64,000 bases of DNA from JBBQUN01 sp963698395 (GTDB lineage Bacteria; Actinomycetota; Acidimicrobiia; Acidimicrobiales; SZUA-35). Made by a program: the position numbers and the translations under genes. Position 1 is the first letter of the stretch. Each line of letters begins with the position of its first letter. Of this stretch, positions 43,994 to 55,749 are shown one piece after another. Under the pieces are notes generated by a model. That model was not told where the DNA came from. It ran no database searches and saw only the letters and a program-made list of their open reading frames with translations. The stretch lies in NCBI GenBank assembly GCA_963698395.1, contig CAVOQQ010000008.1, forward strand, positions 620,001 to 684,000, read 5' to 3'.

Positions 43994-44191
43994 CTAACCG
44001 TTGCCTCCCATTGCCGATGTCACCCTGTCGGCGCTGCGATCGATACTGTCACCTTGCGAGCCTGAGAAGGCAGTGAAGGCGCCGATCGCTGCGACCGCTA
44101 TCAGAGCGAGGAGCAATGCGTATTCGGTCAAGCTGGCCCCACGTTGGGCATCCTGGGCTCGAGGTTCATCGCCGCTTCTTGATTTTGCCAC
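43994..44191 (-). CDS. Flp-type pilin 1
   Basis: 65 residues from the GTG at 44191, which has GAGGGG six bases before; a TTG at 44254 would give 86 residues. Prepilin motif GASLTEYALLLALIAVAAIG: cleavage after the Gly leaves Ala at +1, Glu at +5 and Tyr at +6, as in Flp pilins. A short hydrophilic tail with FSGSQGDSIDRSADRVTSAM follows. No TadV-type prepilin peptidase is in the window. Confidence 0.85.
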   Translation of the reverse strand: MAKSRSGDEPRAQDAQRGASLTEYALLLALIAVAAIGAFTAFSGSQGDSIDRSADRVTSAMGGNG

Positions 44192-44321
44192 TTCGATCCC
44201 CTCGAGAATTCGGACCACGTCGCCGTAACGCACGATGCCAGAGCGGTTGCGCAAACCGCACCCGCTCTGGCATCCATGCTCGTCCTGGCCTAGGCCAGAC
44301 CGTCTTGGCTAGTGGAGAGGA

Positions 44322-44510
44322 TCAGGCGCCCTTGATCGAGCTGTCGACCTCTTCGAACTTGCTGGAAGCCGAGCCACCGAGAGCGGTGACTGCGGTGATG
44401 CAGACGACGGCGATGAGAGCGACGAGAAGGGCGTATTCCACGAGGGAGGCGCCACGCTCGGTCTTCGCCTGAGCGACGAGGTAAGCCTTGATGAATTCGT
44501 AGTGCAGCAT
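44322..44510 (-). CDS. flp: Flp-type pilin 2
   Basis: 62 residues. Prepilin motif ERGASLVEYALLVALIAVVC with Glu +5 and Tyr +6, then a tail GGSASSKFEEVDSSIKGA. GGAG lies 11 bases before the ATG. The first 14 residues resemble Flp leader sequences. It is probably the major pilin; the downstream pilin 1 has the same core and may be a minor one. Confidence 0.88.
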   Translation of the reverse strand: MLHYEFIKAYLVAQAKTERGASLVEYALLVALIAVVCITAVTALGGSASSKFEEVDSSIKGA

Positions 44511-44591
44511 GTTGGATGTTCTCCAGGTGTAGTTACTCGGACCCTTGCGGGCTTGTCATGTATTTGATCGGCGCAGTCGCCGGTCAACTGG

Positions 44592-44609
44592 ATGGGCCAT
44601 GTGGCCCAT
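44592..44609. terminator. Hairpin between flp and the response regulator
   Basis: ATGGGCC, ATGT, GGCCCAT: 7-bp perfect stem 11 bases beyond the regulator stop (minus strand). No U tract. It separates the regulator from the pilin genes that follow on the same strand. Confidence 0.5.
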
Positions 44610-44619
44610 TTGCCGTGCT

Positions 44620-45396
44620 TCAATCGAGAGTCACGATGCCCATACGCACCGCGGCCAGTACGGCTTGGGTGCGATCTCGGGCGTCGAGCTTCTGGTAGAT
44701 CGAAGCAAGATGGTTCTTCACCGTCTTCTGGGAGATGAAGAGCTGCTCGGCGACCTCGGGGGTCGAGCAGCCGTCGGCGATCAGCTGGAGGACTTCTTCC
44801 TCCCGCTTCGTGACCACCCGTTCGGGTTCCACGTGCTCGCCCTGTCGGCGGACCTCGGCCAGCATGCTGGCCGCGAGCCGGGGCGAGAGCGCGGTTTCAC
44901 CGCCGGCGACCGTTTCGATCGCTGCGGCGATCTCGTCGGTCGAGCAGTCCTTGACGAGGTAGCCGTTGGCACCGGCGCGAATGGCGTCGGCGAGGACGTC
45001 CTGGTCGGCGTGCATGGTGAGCACGACGATCCGGACATCGCTCGAGCGGGCCTTGATCTGCCGAGTTGCCTCGACACCATCGAGACCGGGCATCGTCACG
45101 TCCATCAGGATCACGTCCGGGCGCAGCGAGGCCGCCATGTCGACGGCTTCGGCTCCGTCACGAGCCTCGCCGATGACGTTGAAGCCCCGTTCGGTCATCG
45201 ACCGTCGCAGGCCCTCACGGAGCATGCGGTGGTCGTCGGCGAGCATCAGACGGATCGTGCCCGGCCCGCTGCTCCCTCCGAGTTGTGACGCGATCGGACC
45301 GGTCGGTTGCTGGAACCGAGGCGGTGCATTCGTGTCTCCCGAGTGCCGAGCGGTCGGGTGGCTACCCGATCTCGAGCCGTAGGCGTGGTCTGTCAA
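44620..45396 (-). CDS. NarL/LuxR-family response regulator
   Basis: 259 codons from a TTG at 45396 that overlaps the restored stop of the kinase (TTGA). Receiver: IRLMLADDHRMLREGLRRSM, phosphoacceptor in VILMDVTMPGLDG, Lys in GYLVKDCSTDEI. C-terminal LuxR helix-turn-helix: VTKREEEVLQLIADGCSTPEVA, ISQKTVKNHLASIYQKL. The first ~55 residues (to GGSSGPGT) are a low-complexity linker, so an internal start cannot be excluded. It appears fused to the kinase only because of a frameshift upstream. It adjoins the Flp genes, so pilus control is plausible. Confidence 0.88.
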   Translation of the reverse strand: MTDHAYGSRSGSHPTARHSGDTNAPPRFQQPTGPIASQLGGSSGPGTIRLMLADDHRMLREGLRRSMTERGFNVIGEARDGAEAVDMAASLRPDVILMDVTMPGLDGVEATRQIKARSSDVRIVVLTMHADQDVLADAIRAGANGYLVKDCSTDEIAAAIETVAGGETALSPRLAASMLAEVRRQGEHVEPERVVTKREEEVLQLIADGCSTPEVAEQLFISQKTVKNHLASIYQKLDARDRTQAVLAAVRMGIVTLD

Positions 45397-47172
45397 CCCT
45401 GTGCGAGGAAGCACCGTACTGTTGTCCCTTCTCCTGGCGACGAACTGAGTTCGAGCGTCGCCCCGATACTTGATGCCGCGTTCCCGCATGCCGAGGATCC
45501 CGTAGGAGTCCTGGCGTCCGGCTTTGCCGACGGGAAAGCCGACACCGTCGTCGGCTATCGACAACAGGGCGTTGCTCCCGTCGGAACGCCACTTGATCTC
45601 GACGTGCGAGGCCTGTGCGTGGCGTTCGATGTTGATGAGTGACTCCTGCGCGATGCGCCAGAGCTCTCGTTCCTGCAGGATCGGAAGGCGCTCAGAGCCC
45701 TCACAGTCCAAGGCGATGGTGATCGAGCTGCGCTCTGCGACACGGTTGGCGAACTCGGTGATCGTCCGGGCGAAGTCCTTCTCGTTGCCGACACTGGTTC
45801 GCAGGTCGTACAGGGTCTCGCGCACTTCGCCGGTCACGCCGCGTAGATCGGTGTTGAGCTGATGGAGCATCTCGGTCACCGGTTCGTCGTTCCGGTCTCG
45901 ACGGATCACGCGATCCATCTCGAAACCGAGATAGGCGAGCGACTGGCCGATCCGATCATGGAGATCCCGGGCGATGCGGGTCCGTTCTTCGTCGGCGCCG
46001 ACCGTTCGGAGCCGGGCGAACCAGCGGGCGTTGTCGATGGCCAGCGCGGCCGGCTCGACGTAGCGACGGAGGACTTCGACGTCTCGGTTGGTGAAATAGT
46101 GATCCTCGCGAGCCTCGATGCAGAGCACACCGATGAGGGCGCCTCGAGCCATCAGCGGTGCGTAGACCGCACTGCGGGAGTTCGGGTTGAAGCCGGGGCC
46201 ATCGGCGCCGAGGTCGTCACTGACGGTGACGGCCTTGGTCGCAACGGCCCGCCGGACCGGACCCGGCATTTCGGCGAGATCGAGGATCTGGCCGATGGCC
46301 ATGGCCTGTCGACGAGCGACGAGCCAGCTCCCGTCGGACTCGTCCAGCGTCAAGATGGCGGCGCTGTCGAAGGTCACGAGCGAGCGAAGACGAGCGATGG
46401 TGGAGTCGAGCGCCTCGTCCTGGTTCAGCGAGGCCGGCAGCGTCTGTGCGATTCGGTGGAGGTTGAACAGCAGGGCATTGGCATCGGCCAATCGGTTCAT
46501 GCGTCCGAGCGCAATGCTGTGTTGACGGTCGGCTTCGCCCGAGATGCGTCGTCCGTAGCCGGCGACGACACCCACCAACAAGAGCACGGCCGACCACCGG
46601 ATGGCATCGGGAAGGTCTTGTTCGAAGTTGTCGGAGGTGAGCACGACCCCGGCGGTCAGGGCGGTTGCCGACGTGGCGGCGATGCGAAGACCGAAACCGA
46701 AACCACGAGCGAAGCCGGCGATGACGACCGTGCTCAGTAGGGAGAACAGCAGCGGTGACTGCCACAGACCGGTCAGCGTGACCAGTAGGAGATGGAGTGC
46801 GAGCTCGGCGACCATCTCGGCGACGGCGCGATCGCCACCGTGGTCGTGCTGGGGGGTGATGCTGCGGATGACGGTGTTCGCGAGGATGGCGAAGACGCCG
46901 AAGATGACCAAGCCGTCGTTGTCGACGAACGCCGGCGCGGCGAGTGACAGTGTGAGGGCGGTCGTCGCCCAACGAATCGCAAGGACCGAGGGGGTGAAGG
47001 GCTCGAGTCGGTTCCGTTCTTCGTCGATCGCCAGATCGAGACCGTCGCGACGCTCGGCGAGTTCACGGTTCGTGAACTCTCGGAACGCGTCCACCCGTCG
47101 AGCGTCGGCGCGGGCCGCGCCATCGGTGGCCGATGGCGCTGTCGCGTTCGAGGGCGGGAGAGTGTCAGTCAT
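45393..47172 (-). CDS. NarX-like membrane histidine kinase with GAF domain, +1 frameshift near 45463
   Basis: An N-terminal region with about five membrane helices (residues 65-210) is followed by a GAF domain (LRSLVTFDSAAILTLDESDG to VLRRYVEPAALAIDNARW). Then come HisKA_3 (RIARDLHDRIGQSLAYLGFEM) and a HATPase (ERELWRIAQESLINIERHAQ, LLSIADDGVGFP, YGILGMRERG). After GIKY the frame is lost. Dropping one base of CGGGG at 45461-45465 restores the standard ending GATLELSSSPGEGTTVRCF and a stop at 45393. About 592 residues after correction. It probably phosphorylates the adjoining regulator. Confidence 0.87.
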
Positions 47173-47318
47173 GAGAAAGGTGACGGCGATCGGGCCTCGT
47201 GTGGCGTCGTCGCTCGTGCCCTGTCAGAATCGGCCCTGCCCCGCAGATGTTGAGTCGTTGTGCTCATTTGGTATCGGCCTGGTGGGTCATCCGGGCCACG
47301 GTGGTGGGCACGACCGGT

Positions 47319-47384
47319 ACGTTCGAGAGCAACGTTCGACGGAATTCGACAGCACGTGACGTTCGACAGCAACGTTCGACAGCG
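47319..47384. repeat. 13-bp direct repeats, five copies, in divergent promoter region
   Basis: ACGTTCGACAGCA-like units: two adjacent at 47319-47344 (diverged), a partial at 47345-47354, and two adjacent near-identical at 47359-47384. The array lies in the 222-base space between the kinase start (47172, minus) and coaE (47395, plus). It ends directly before the AAGGAGAGG ribosome site of coaE. Either an operator array or another slippage product. Confidence 0.75.
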
Positions 47385-47394
47385 AAGGAGAGGA

Positions 47395-48036
47395 ATGCGA
47401 CTCGTTGGCTTGACTGGCGGAATCGGATCTGGCAAGTCGTCGGTCTCGGAGCGTTTGGCCACGCTCGGTGCAACCATCATCGATGCCGACGCCGTGGTGA
47501 AAGACCTCCAGCAACCGGGAGCGCCCGTCTTCGAAGCCATGGTGGCGCGATGGGGCGAACGCATCGTCGCCACCACCGCCGACGGCTCACGATCGCTCGA
47601 CCGGGCTGCCGTGGCGGGGATCGTCTTCGCCGATGCCGATGAGCTGAAGGCGCTGAACGAACTGGTGCATCCGGCCGTTCGGCGTGAGATGCGGGCCCAG
47701 ATGGACGCGGCGGCCGACGGCGACGGGGTCGTGATCCTCGACATTCCGCTGCTGGCCGAGAGCAAGAACGAGCACCAGGCGTCGGCGATCATCGTGGTCG
47801 ATTGCCCGGTCGATGTGGCGGTCGATCGTCTGATCGAGTTCCGCAACTTCGATCGAACCGACGCCGAAGCTCGGGTTGCGGCACAAGCGACCCGAGAACA
47901 GCGCCGAGCGCTGGCCGATTTCGTCATCGACAACGGCGGCGACCTCGCCACCCTCGAGGCCGAGGTCGAGCGGTGTTGGGCCTGGCTTCAGACCTTGCCG
48001 CCGACCACCTGGCCTCCTGGAACCGTTGGGCCCTGA
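47395..48036 (+). CDS. coaE: Dephospho-CoA kinase
   Basis: Last step of CoA synthesis. 213 residues. P-loop GLTGGIGSGKSSVSERLATL, DADAVVKDLQQPG for the substrate, LDIPLLAESKNEHQ, and LID region QATREQRRALADFVIDNGGD. ATG at 47395 behind AAGGAGAGG. The family partner domain (DUF/GrpB) seen fused in some actinobacteria is absent. Confidence 0.95.
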   Translation: MRLVGLTGGIGSGKSSVSERLATLGATIIDADAVVKDLQQPGAPVFEAMVARWGERIVATTADGSRSLDRAAVAGIVFADADELKALNELVHPAVRREMRAQMDAAADGDGVVILDIPLLAESKNEHQASAIIVVDCPVDVAVDRLIEFRNFDRTDAEARVAAQATREQRRALADFVIDNGGDLATLEAEVERCWAWLQTLPPTTWPPGTVGP

Positions 48037-48172
48037 GGAGCCTCGGCGGTTCCTCGAAATTCCTTGCTGCGCTCCGAACTCCCACCCTGCTCGTCACGTC
48101 GTGACTGCGGTGGCCGTCCGATCCCGAGGGGCGCAGAAGAGGCTGTCACACCCGATCGGTAGACTGGCACCC

Positions 48173-50203
48173 ATGCCTCCGTTCAAGATGGTGTCGTCGT
48201 ACAACCCTGCCGGCGATCAGCCGCAGGCCATCCAGAAGCTGGTCGAAGGGCTGGATGGTGGCGAAAAGGCCCAGACCCTGCTCGGCATCACCGGGTCGGG
48301 CAAGTCCGCCACCATCGCCTGGACCATCGAGCAGGTCCAGCGGCCCACGCTCATCCTCGCGCCCAACAAGTCGTTGGCGGCACAGTTGGCCAACGAGTTC
48401 CGTGAGTTCTTTCCCGAGAATCGCGTCGAATACTTCGTCAGCTACTACGACTACTACCAGCCCGAGGCGTACATCCCCTCCAGCGACACCTACATCGAGA
48501 AGGACAGCTCGGTCAACGACGAGATCGATCGGCTCCGCCACGCGGCAACGTCGGCCCTGCTGACCCGGCGTGACACCATCGTCGTGGCCTCGGTGTCGTG
48601 CATCTACGGCCTCGGCAATCCCGAGGAATACAAGAACAAGCTGTTGGTGCTCCGGGCCGGTGAGGAATACGACCAGCGGTCGATCCTCACCCGATTCGTC
48701 GAGATGCACTACGAGCGCAACGACATGAATCTGATCAGGGGCAAGTTCCGGGTCCGGGGCGACACCATCGAAGTTCACCCGGCGTATGAGGAATTCATGG
48801 TCCGGCTGGAGCTGTTCGGCGACGAGATCGAGAACATCACCAAGATCGACCCCCTGACCGGCGAGCACCTCGGCTCGCTCGACGAACTCGTGATGTTCCC
48901 CAACACTCACTACGCCACCTCCGACGAACGGATGGCGGCTGCGGTCACCACCATCGAGACCGAACTCCAGGAACGCCTGGCCGAGTTCGAGGGCGAGAAC
49001 AAGCTGCTCGAGGCCCAACGCCTGCGCATGCGCACCCAGTACGACCTCGAGATGATGGCCGAGATGGGCTTTTGCAACGGGATCGAGAACTACAGCCGCC
49101 ACCTCGACGGTCGGGCGCCGGGCGAGCCGGCGTACACACTGCTCGACTTCTTCCCCGACGACTACCTCACGATCATCGACGAGTCGCACGTTGCGGTGCC
49201 CCAGCTCAATGGGCAGTACGCAGGCGACCGCTCCCGCAAGGAAACCCTGATCGAGCACGGCTTCCGACTCCCCTCTGCGGCCGACAACCGCCCGCTGCGG
49301 TTCGAGGAATGGGCCGAGCGCACCGGTCAGGTCGTGTTCGTGTCCGCCACACCGGGCCCCTACGAGCTCGAGAACTCCGGTGAACCGATCGAGCAGATCA
49401 TTCGCCCCACCGGATTGATCGATCCTGAGGTGATGGTCCGACCCACCAAGGGACAGATCGACGATCTCCTCGAGGAGGTCTCGGCCGTCGTCGAGAACGA
49501 TGGCCGGGTGTTGGTCACCACCCTCACCAAGAAGATGGCCGAAGACCTCACCGATTATCTCCTCGAACAGGGCCTTCGCTGCCGCTACCTGCACTCCGAG
49601 ATCGACACCATCCAACGCATCGAAACCCTTCGTGGCCTCCGACTCGGCGATTTCGACGTGCTCGTCGGCATCAACCTCCTGCGAGAGGGCCTGGATCTCC
49701 CCGAGGTGCAGTTGGTGTGCATCCTCGACGCCGACAAGGAAGGGTTCTTGCGGTCCGAGACCTCGCTGATCCAGACCATCGGTCGCGCCGCTCGAAACGT
49801 CGAGGGCCGGGTCATCATGTACGCCGACAAGATCACCAACTCGATGCAGCAGGCCATCTCCGAGACCAACCGGCGCCGCGGTGTCCAGATGGCCTACAAC
49901 GCCGAGCACGGCATCGACCCCCAGACCATCCGCAAGGCCGTCACCGACATCTTGTCGATGCTGCGCCCCGGTGGCGATGGCACCGCCCCGGTTCCCGGCG
50001 GCGACAAGCGCAAGCGCCGTCCCGAAGAGGAGAAACGGATCAAAGAGCTGGCGGAACTGCCCGAATCCGACCTCGAACGCCTGGTGCAGAGCCTCGAGAT
50101 CGAGATGCACGAGGCATCGGCCGATCTGCGATTCGAGTATGCGGCCCGTCTCCGAGACGAGATCCGGGATCTCCGCCGCGAACTCAACGACGCCGTGCGC
50201 TGA
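48173..50203 (+). CDS. uvrB: UvrABC system protein B
   Basis: Damage-verifying helicase-like subunit of excision repair. 676 residues from the ATG at 48173 (MPPFKMVSSYNPAGDQ); a longer in-frame opening upstream overlaps coaE and is rejected. Walker A LLGITGSGKSATIAWTIEQV, the beta-hairpin YYDYYQPEAYIPSSDTYIEK, DEAD-like IIDESHVAVPQLNGQY, motif VI QTIGRAARNVEGRVIMYAD. The C-terminal UvrC-binding UVR motif is LEIEMHEASADLRFEYAARLRDE. No LexA box was found in its short leader. Confidence 0.97.
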   Translation: MPPFKMVSSYNPAGDQPQAIQKLVEGLDGGEKAQTLLGITGSGKSATIAWTIEQVQRPTLILAPNKSLAAQLANEFREFFPENRVEYFVSYYDYYQPEAYIPSSDTYIEKDSSVNDEIDRLRHAATSALLTRRDTIVVASVSCIYGLGNPEEYKNKLLVLRAGEEYDQRSILTRFVEMHYERNDMNLIRGKFRVRGDTIEVHPAYEEFMVRLELFGDEIENITKIDPLTGEHLGSLDELVMFPNTHYATSDERMAAAVTTIETELQERLAEFEGENKLLEAQRLRMRTQYDLEMMAEMGFCNGIENYSRHLDGRAPGEPAYTLLDFFPDDYLTIIDESHVAVPQLNGQYAGDRSRKETLIEHGFRLPSAADNRPLRFEEWAERTGQVVFVSATPGPYELENSGEPIEQIIRPTGLIDPEVMVRPTKGQIDDLLEEVSAVVENDGRVLVTTLTKKMAEDLTDYLLEQGLRCRYLHSEIDTIQRIETLRGLRLGDFDVLVGINLLREGLDLPEVQLVCILDADKEGFLRSETSLIQTIGRAARNVEGRVIMYADKITNSMQQAISETNRRRGVQMAYNAEHGIDPQTIRKAVTDILSMLRPGGDGTAPVPGGDKRKRRPEEEKRIKELAELPESDLERLVQSLEIEMHEASADLRFEYAARLRDEIRDLRRELNDAVR

Positions 50204-50213
50204 ATATCACACC

Positions 50214-50227
50214 CGAACACCTGTTCT
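50214..50227 (+). promoter_or_regulatory. LexA-type SOS box upstream of uvrA
   Basis: CGAACACCTGTTCT agrees with the Gram-positive/actinobacterial LexA box CGAAC-N4-GTTCG except for the final base. It lies 27 bases before the uvrA start, right after the uvrB stop. It suggests that uvrA is DNA-damage inducible on its own promoter. Confidence 0.7.
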
Positions 50228-50254
50228 GTGGGGGCTCGGCGGTAACCTTCGCTG

Positions 50255-53100
<2,846 letters not shown>

Positions 53101-53116
<16 letters not shown>

Positions 53117-53177
53117 GTTCTGGTGTGGGAGAACGAGCTCGTTGAGTTCTGGTGTGGGAGAACGAGCTCGTCGAGTT
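53101..53177 (+). repeat. 29-bp tandem repeat across the uvrA stop
   Basis: Unit AGAACGAGCTCGTTGAGTTC plus TGGTGTGGG, two exact copies (53101-53129, 53130-53158) and a partial third with changes. The uvrA stop (53114-53116) lies in the first copy, so the gene's end and stop are duplicated downstream. Confidence 0.95.
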
Positions 53178-53212
53178 GGGCTCATGTCGGCGGCGGGTGA
53201 GCCGACAGGTGC

Positions 53213-54504
53213 TTGGTGGCAACGCTTTCTCCCGTCCAGTCGTCATCGGCTGCATCGCACCGGCTGATCGACCATCGGTTCGCAGTCGATTGGAGCAGTC
53301 GCCGGCTCTTCGGTGTGGTATTCGGTGTGCTGTTCGTGGTGTATCTGACGACCTCGTCGTTGGTCTCGCTGCGGACCATCGATGCGTCGACGAATGCGAT
53401 CACGGCGTGGTCGCTCGTCCGGCACGGCACGCCCGTTGCCGTCGGTTTCGAGGGTCTCGAGGCGATCGATGGGGCGTTCGTCCCCCACACGCCGTGGATC
53501 GTCGCCTCCGAGCAGGGCCCGATCTCGCAGTACCCACCGGGCACGGCGCTCCTGGCAACACCCTTTTCGGGGTGGCGTCACTCCTCGGCGTCGACGAGGA
53601 AATGGTCGAACTCCCGTTGGCCGATGGTTCTGGCACACAGGCGGCGCCGATGCCACCGGCGTGGATCGGAGCGATCGCCGGGGCGGCGGTGACAGCCGGT
53701 GCTGCTGCCATCATCTCGCTGACCGTTGCTCGTCGCTCGGGGCCGCAGGTCGGGTTGGTTGCTGCCGCCGTCTTCGGTCTCGGCACGTCGGCATGGATCG
53801 TCGCCGGCACCAACGTGTGGCAGCACGGTGCCGCCATGCTCTGGCTCAGTCTCGGCGTCTACGGAGCGCAGCGTGAGCGCCACATCGGATCGGGCATCGC
53901 CTTCGGCTTCGCCGTTCTCACCCGCCCACACACCGCGATCATCGCCGCCGCGGTGGGTCTCGCGGCGGGGTGGCGTCATCGTTCGCTCAAGCCGACGCTT
54001 GCGATCGGCTTCATGTCGGCCTTCGGACTCGGCGCGTTGCTGTTGTTCAACCGGTGGGCATTCGGCACCCTCACGATCACCGGTGGCTACAGCACGGAGA
54101 TCGGCGCTCGCGCCGGCGACGTCGGTGGCACCGAGATCGTTCGCTACCTCACCAACATCGGTGGGGGTCTCGTCGATCCGGAGCGAGGGCTCCTCATGTA
54201 CTCGCCCTACCTCCTCATGCTGCTTCCCGGCGTGCGTGAAGGCTGGCGCCGACTCGACGCAATCGGGAGGGGAGCGGCAGTCGGTGGCGTCCTGTATCTG
54301 CTCGTCCAGTGGAAGGCGAACCGCTTCTCGGGTGGTGACGCCTTCTGGTCCTACCGCTACCCGCTCGAGATGCTGACGGTGTCGGTGTTGCTCGGTGTGG
54401 CCTCGTGGGAGGCCATCGCCGACAACGAACGGCTTCGCCGGATGTTCCGGTTGCTGGTCGGTTTTGCGATCGGTACCCAGCTGATGGGCGTGCTCTTCGT
54501 CTGA
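53213..54504 (+). CDS. Polytopic membrane protein, -1 frameshift near 53564
   Basis: About 431 residues after adding one T to the run TTTT at 53564-53567, which joins PGTALLATP to FFGVASLLGVDEEMVELPL. About nine membrane helices (RLFGVVFGVLFVVYLTTSSL, WIGAIAGAAVTAGAAAIISL, LTRPHTAIIAAAVGLAAGW, PTLAIGFMSAFGLGALLLF). Loop VASEQGPISQYPPGTALLA recalls GT-C glycosyltransferases/PMT-like proteins. TTG or GTG start at 53213-53216. A peptide in another frame from the ATG at 53184 (MSAAGEPTGAWWQRFLP) also looks protein-like, so a second shift near the N-terminus is possible. No family assigned. Confidence 0.7.
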
Positions 54505-54532
54505 GCGGTGCCTCGTGGGCGGTGCTCAGAGG

Positions 54533-55660
54533 TCAGGTGATGGCGAGCATGCGCTCGAGCGCCACCTTCGACCACTCGGTGGTCTCGGGGTCGACCGAGA
54601 TCTGATTGATGACCGTGCCGCCGACGAGTTCCTCGAGGACCCACGCCAGGTGGGGAAGATCGATCCGCGACATCGTGGAGCAGGGGCAGATCAGTGGGTC
54701 GAGATTGACGATGGTCTTGTCGGGATGTTCCTGGGCGAGCCGGGAGACGAGGTGAACCTCGGTGCCGACACCGATGGCGGTGCCAGCCGGCAGTTCGGCG
54801 ACCTTGCGCAGGATGTAGCCGGTGCTGCCGAGGAAATCGGCCTCGGCGCACGCCTCGTAGGGCGCCTCGGGGTGGATGATCACCACGCCTTCGGGGTACT
54901 TCGCCCGGAAATCGGCGACCTGCTCGGGGCTGAAGCGCTGGTGGATGGTGCAGTGACCCTTCCAGAGCAGGAGGGTGGCTTCCTTGCAGTCGGCTTCGGT
55001 GAGCCCACCCCGATCCTGACGGGGGTCCCAGAGGCGCATGTCGGTGTGGCCGTAGCCCATCGCGAGCCCGGTGTTGCGACCCAGGTGTTGATCGGGGAAG
55101 AAGAGGACCTTGTCGCCCTGACCTCCCTGGCGGACGCCGTGCTCGTCGGGAGTCCCGAGCGCCCACTCGAGGACGGCCTGGGCGTTCGACGAGGTGCACA
55201 CCGCACCGCCGTGCTTGCCGACGAAGCTCTTGATGGCGGCCGATGAGTTCATGTAGGTGATGGGGACGACTCGAGAGATGTCGATCGTCTCGCCCAGCAC
55301 CTCCCAGGCTTCTTCGACCTGATCGAGATTGGCCATGTCGGCCATGGAACAGCCGGCGTTGAGGTCGGGAAGGATCACGGCCTGGGCGTCGGAGGTCAAG
55401 ATGTCGGCCGACTCGGCCATGAAGTGCACACCGCAGAACACGATGAACTCGGCCTCGGGCCGTTCCTGGGCCAGGACCGACAGCTTGAACGAGTCGCCTC
55501 GAGCGTCAGCGAAGGCGATGACGTCGTCTCGCTGATAGTGGTGACCGAGAATGAAGAGTCGCTCGCCGAGCTCCGCTTTGGCTGCGGTGATCCACTGAGC
55601 GAGCTCAGCATCAGACGCCTTGGAGTAGCGGTCGGGCAATGGACGCTGAAGTCGAAGCAC
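54533..55660 (-). CDS. nadA: Quinolinate synthase A
   Basis: Condenses iminoaspartate with dihydroxyacetone phosphate in NAD synthesis; a [4Fe-4S] enzyme. 375 residues. Cluster cysteines lie in LNAGCSMADMANLD, GGAVCTSSNA and LDPLICPCSTMSRID regions; FILGHHYQRDDVIAFADARGD and FCGVHFMAESADIL are family motifs. GTG start at 55660. Partners nadB and nadC are not in the window. Confidence 0.94.
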   Translation of the reverse strand: MLRLQRPLPDRYSKASDAELAQWITAAKAELGERLFILGHHYQRDDVIAFADARGDSFKLSVLAQERPEAEFIVFCGVHFMAESADILTSDAQAVILPDLNAGCSMADMANLDQVEEAWEVLGETIDISRVVPITYMNSSAAIKSFVGKHGGAVCTSSNAQAVLEWALGTPDEHGVRQGGQGDKVLFFPDQHLGRNTGLAMGYGHTDMRLWDPRQDRGGLTEADCKEATLLLWKGHCTIHQRFSPEQVADFRAKYPEGVVIIHPEAPYEACAEADFLGSTGYILRKVAELPAGTAIGVGTEVHLVSRLAQEHPDKTIVNLDPLICPCSTMSRIDLPHLAWVLEELVGGTVINQISVDPETTEWSKVALERMLAIT

Positions 55661-55749
55661 CTCATCAGTATAGGGATGCGACCATGCACGGACCGGTAGC
55701 GGGCGTCGTCACGTTCGTGGTGCCTCGCTCGCCTCAGGGCGATCGTGCG

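Noticed and set aside
44620..47172. 850-residue hybrid histidine kinase/LuxR regulator as a novel fusion
   Set aside because: Another frame restores the canonical kinase C-terminus and stop next to a coupled TTG start; one inserted base explains the fusion.
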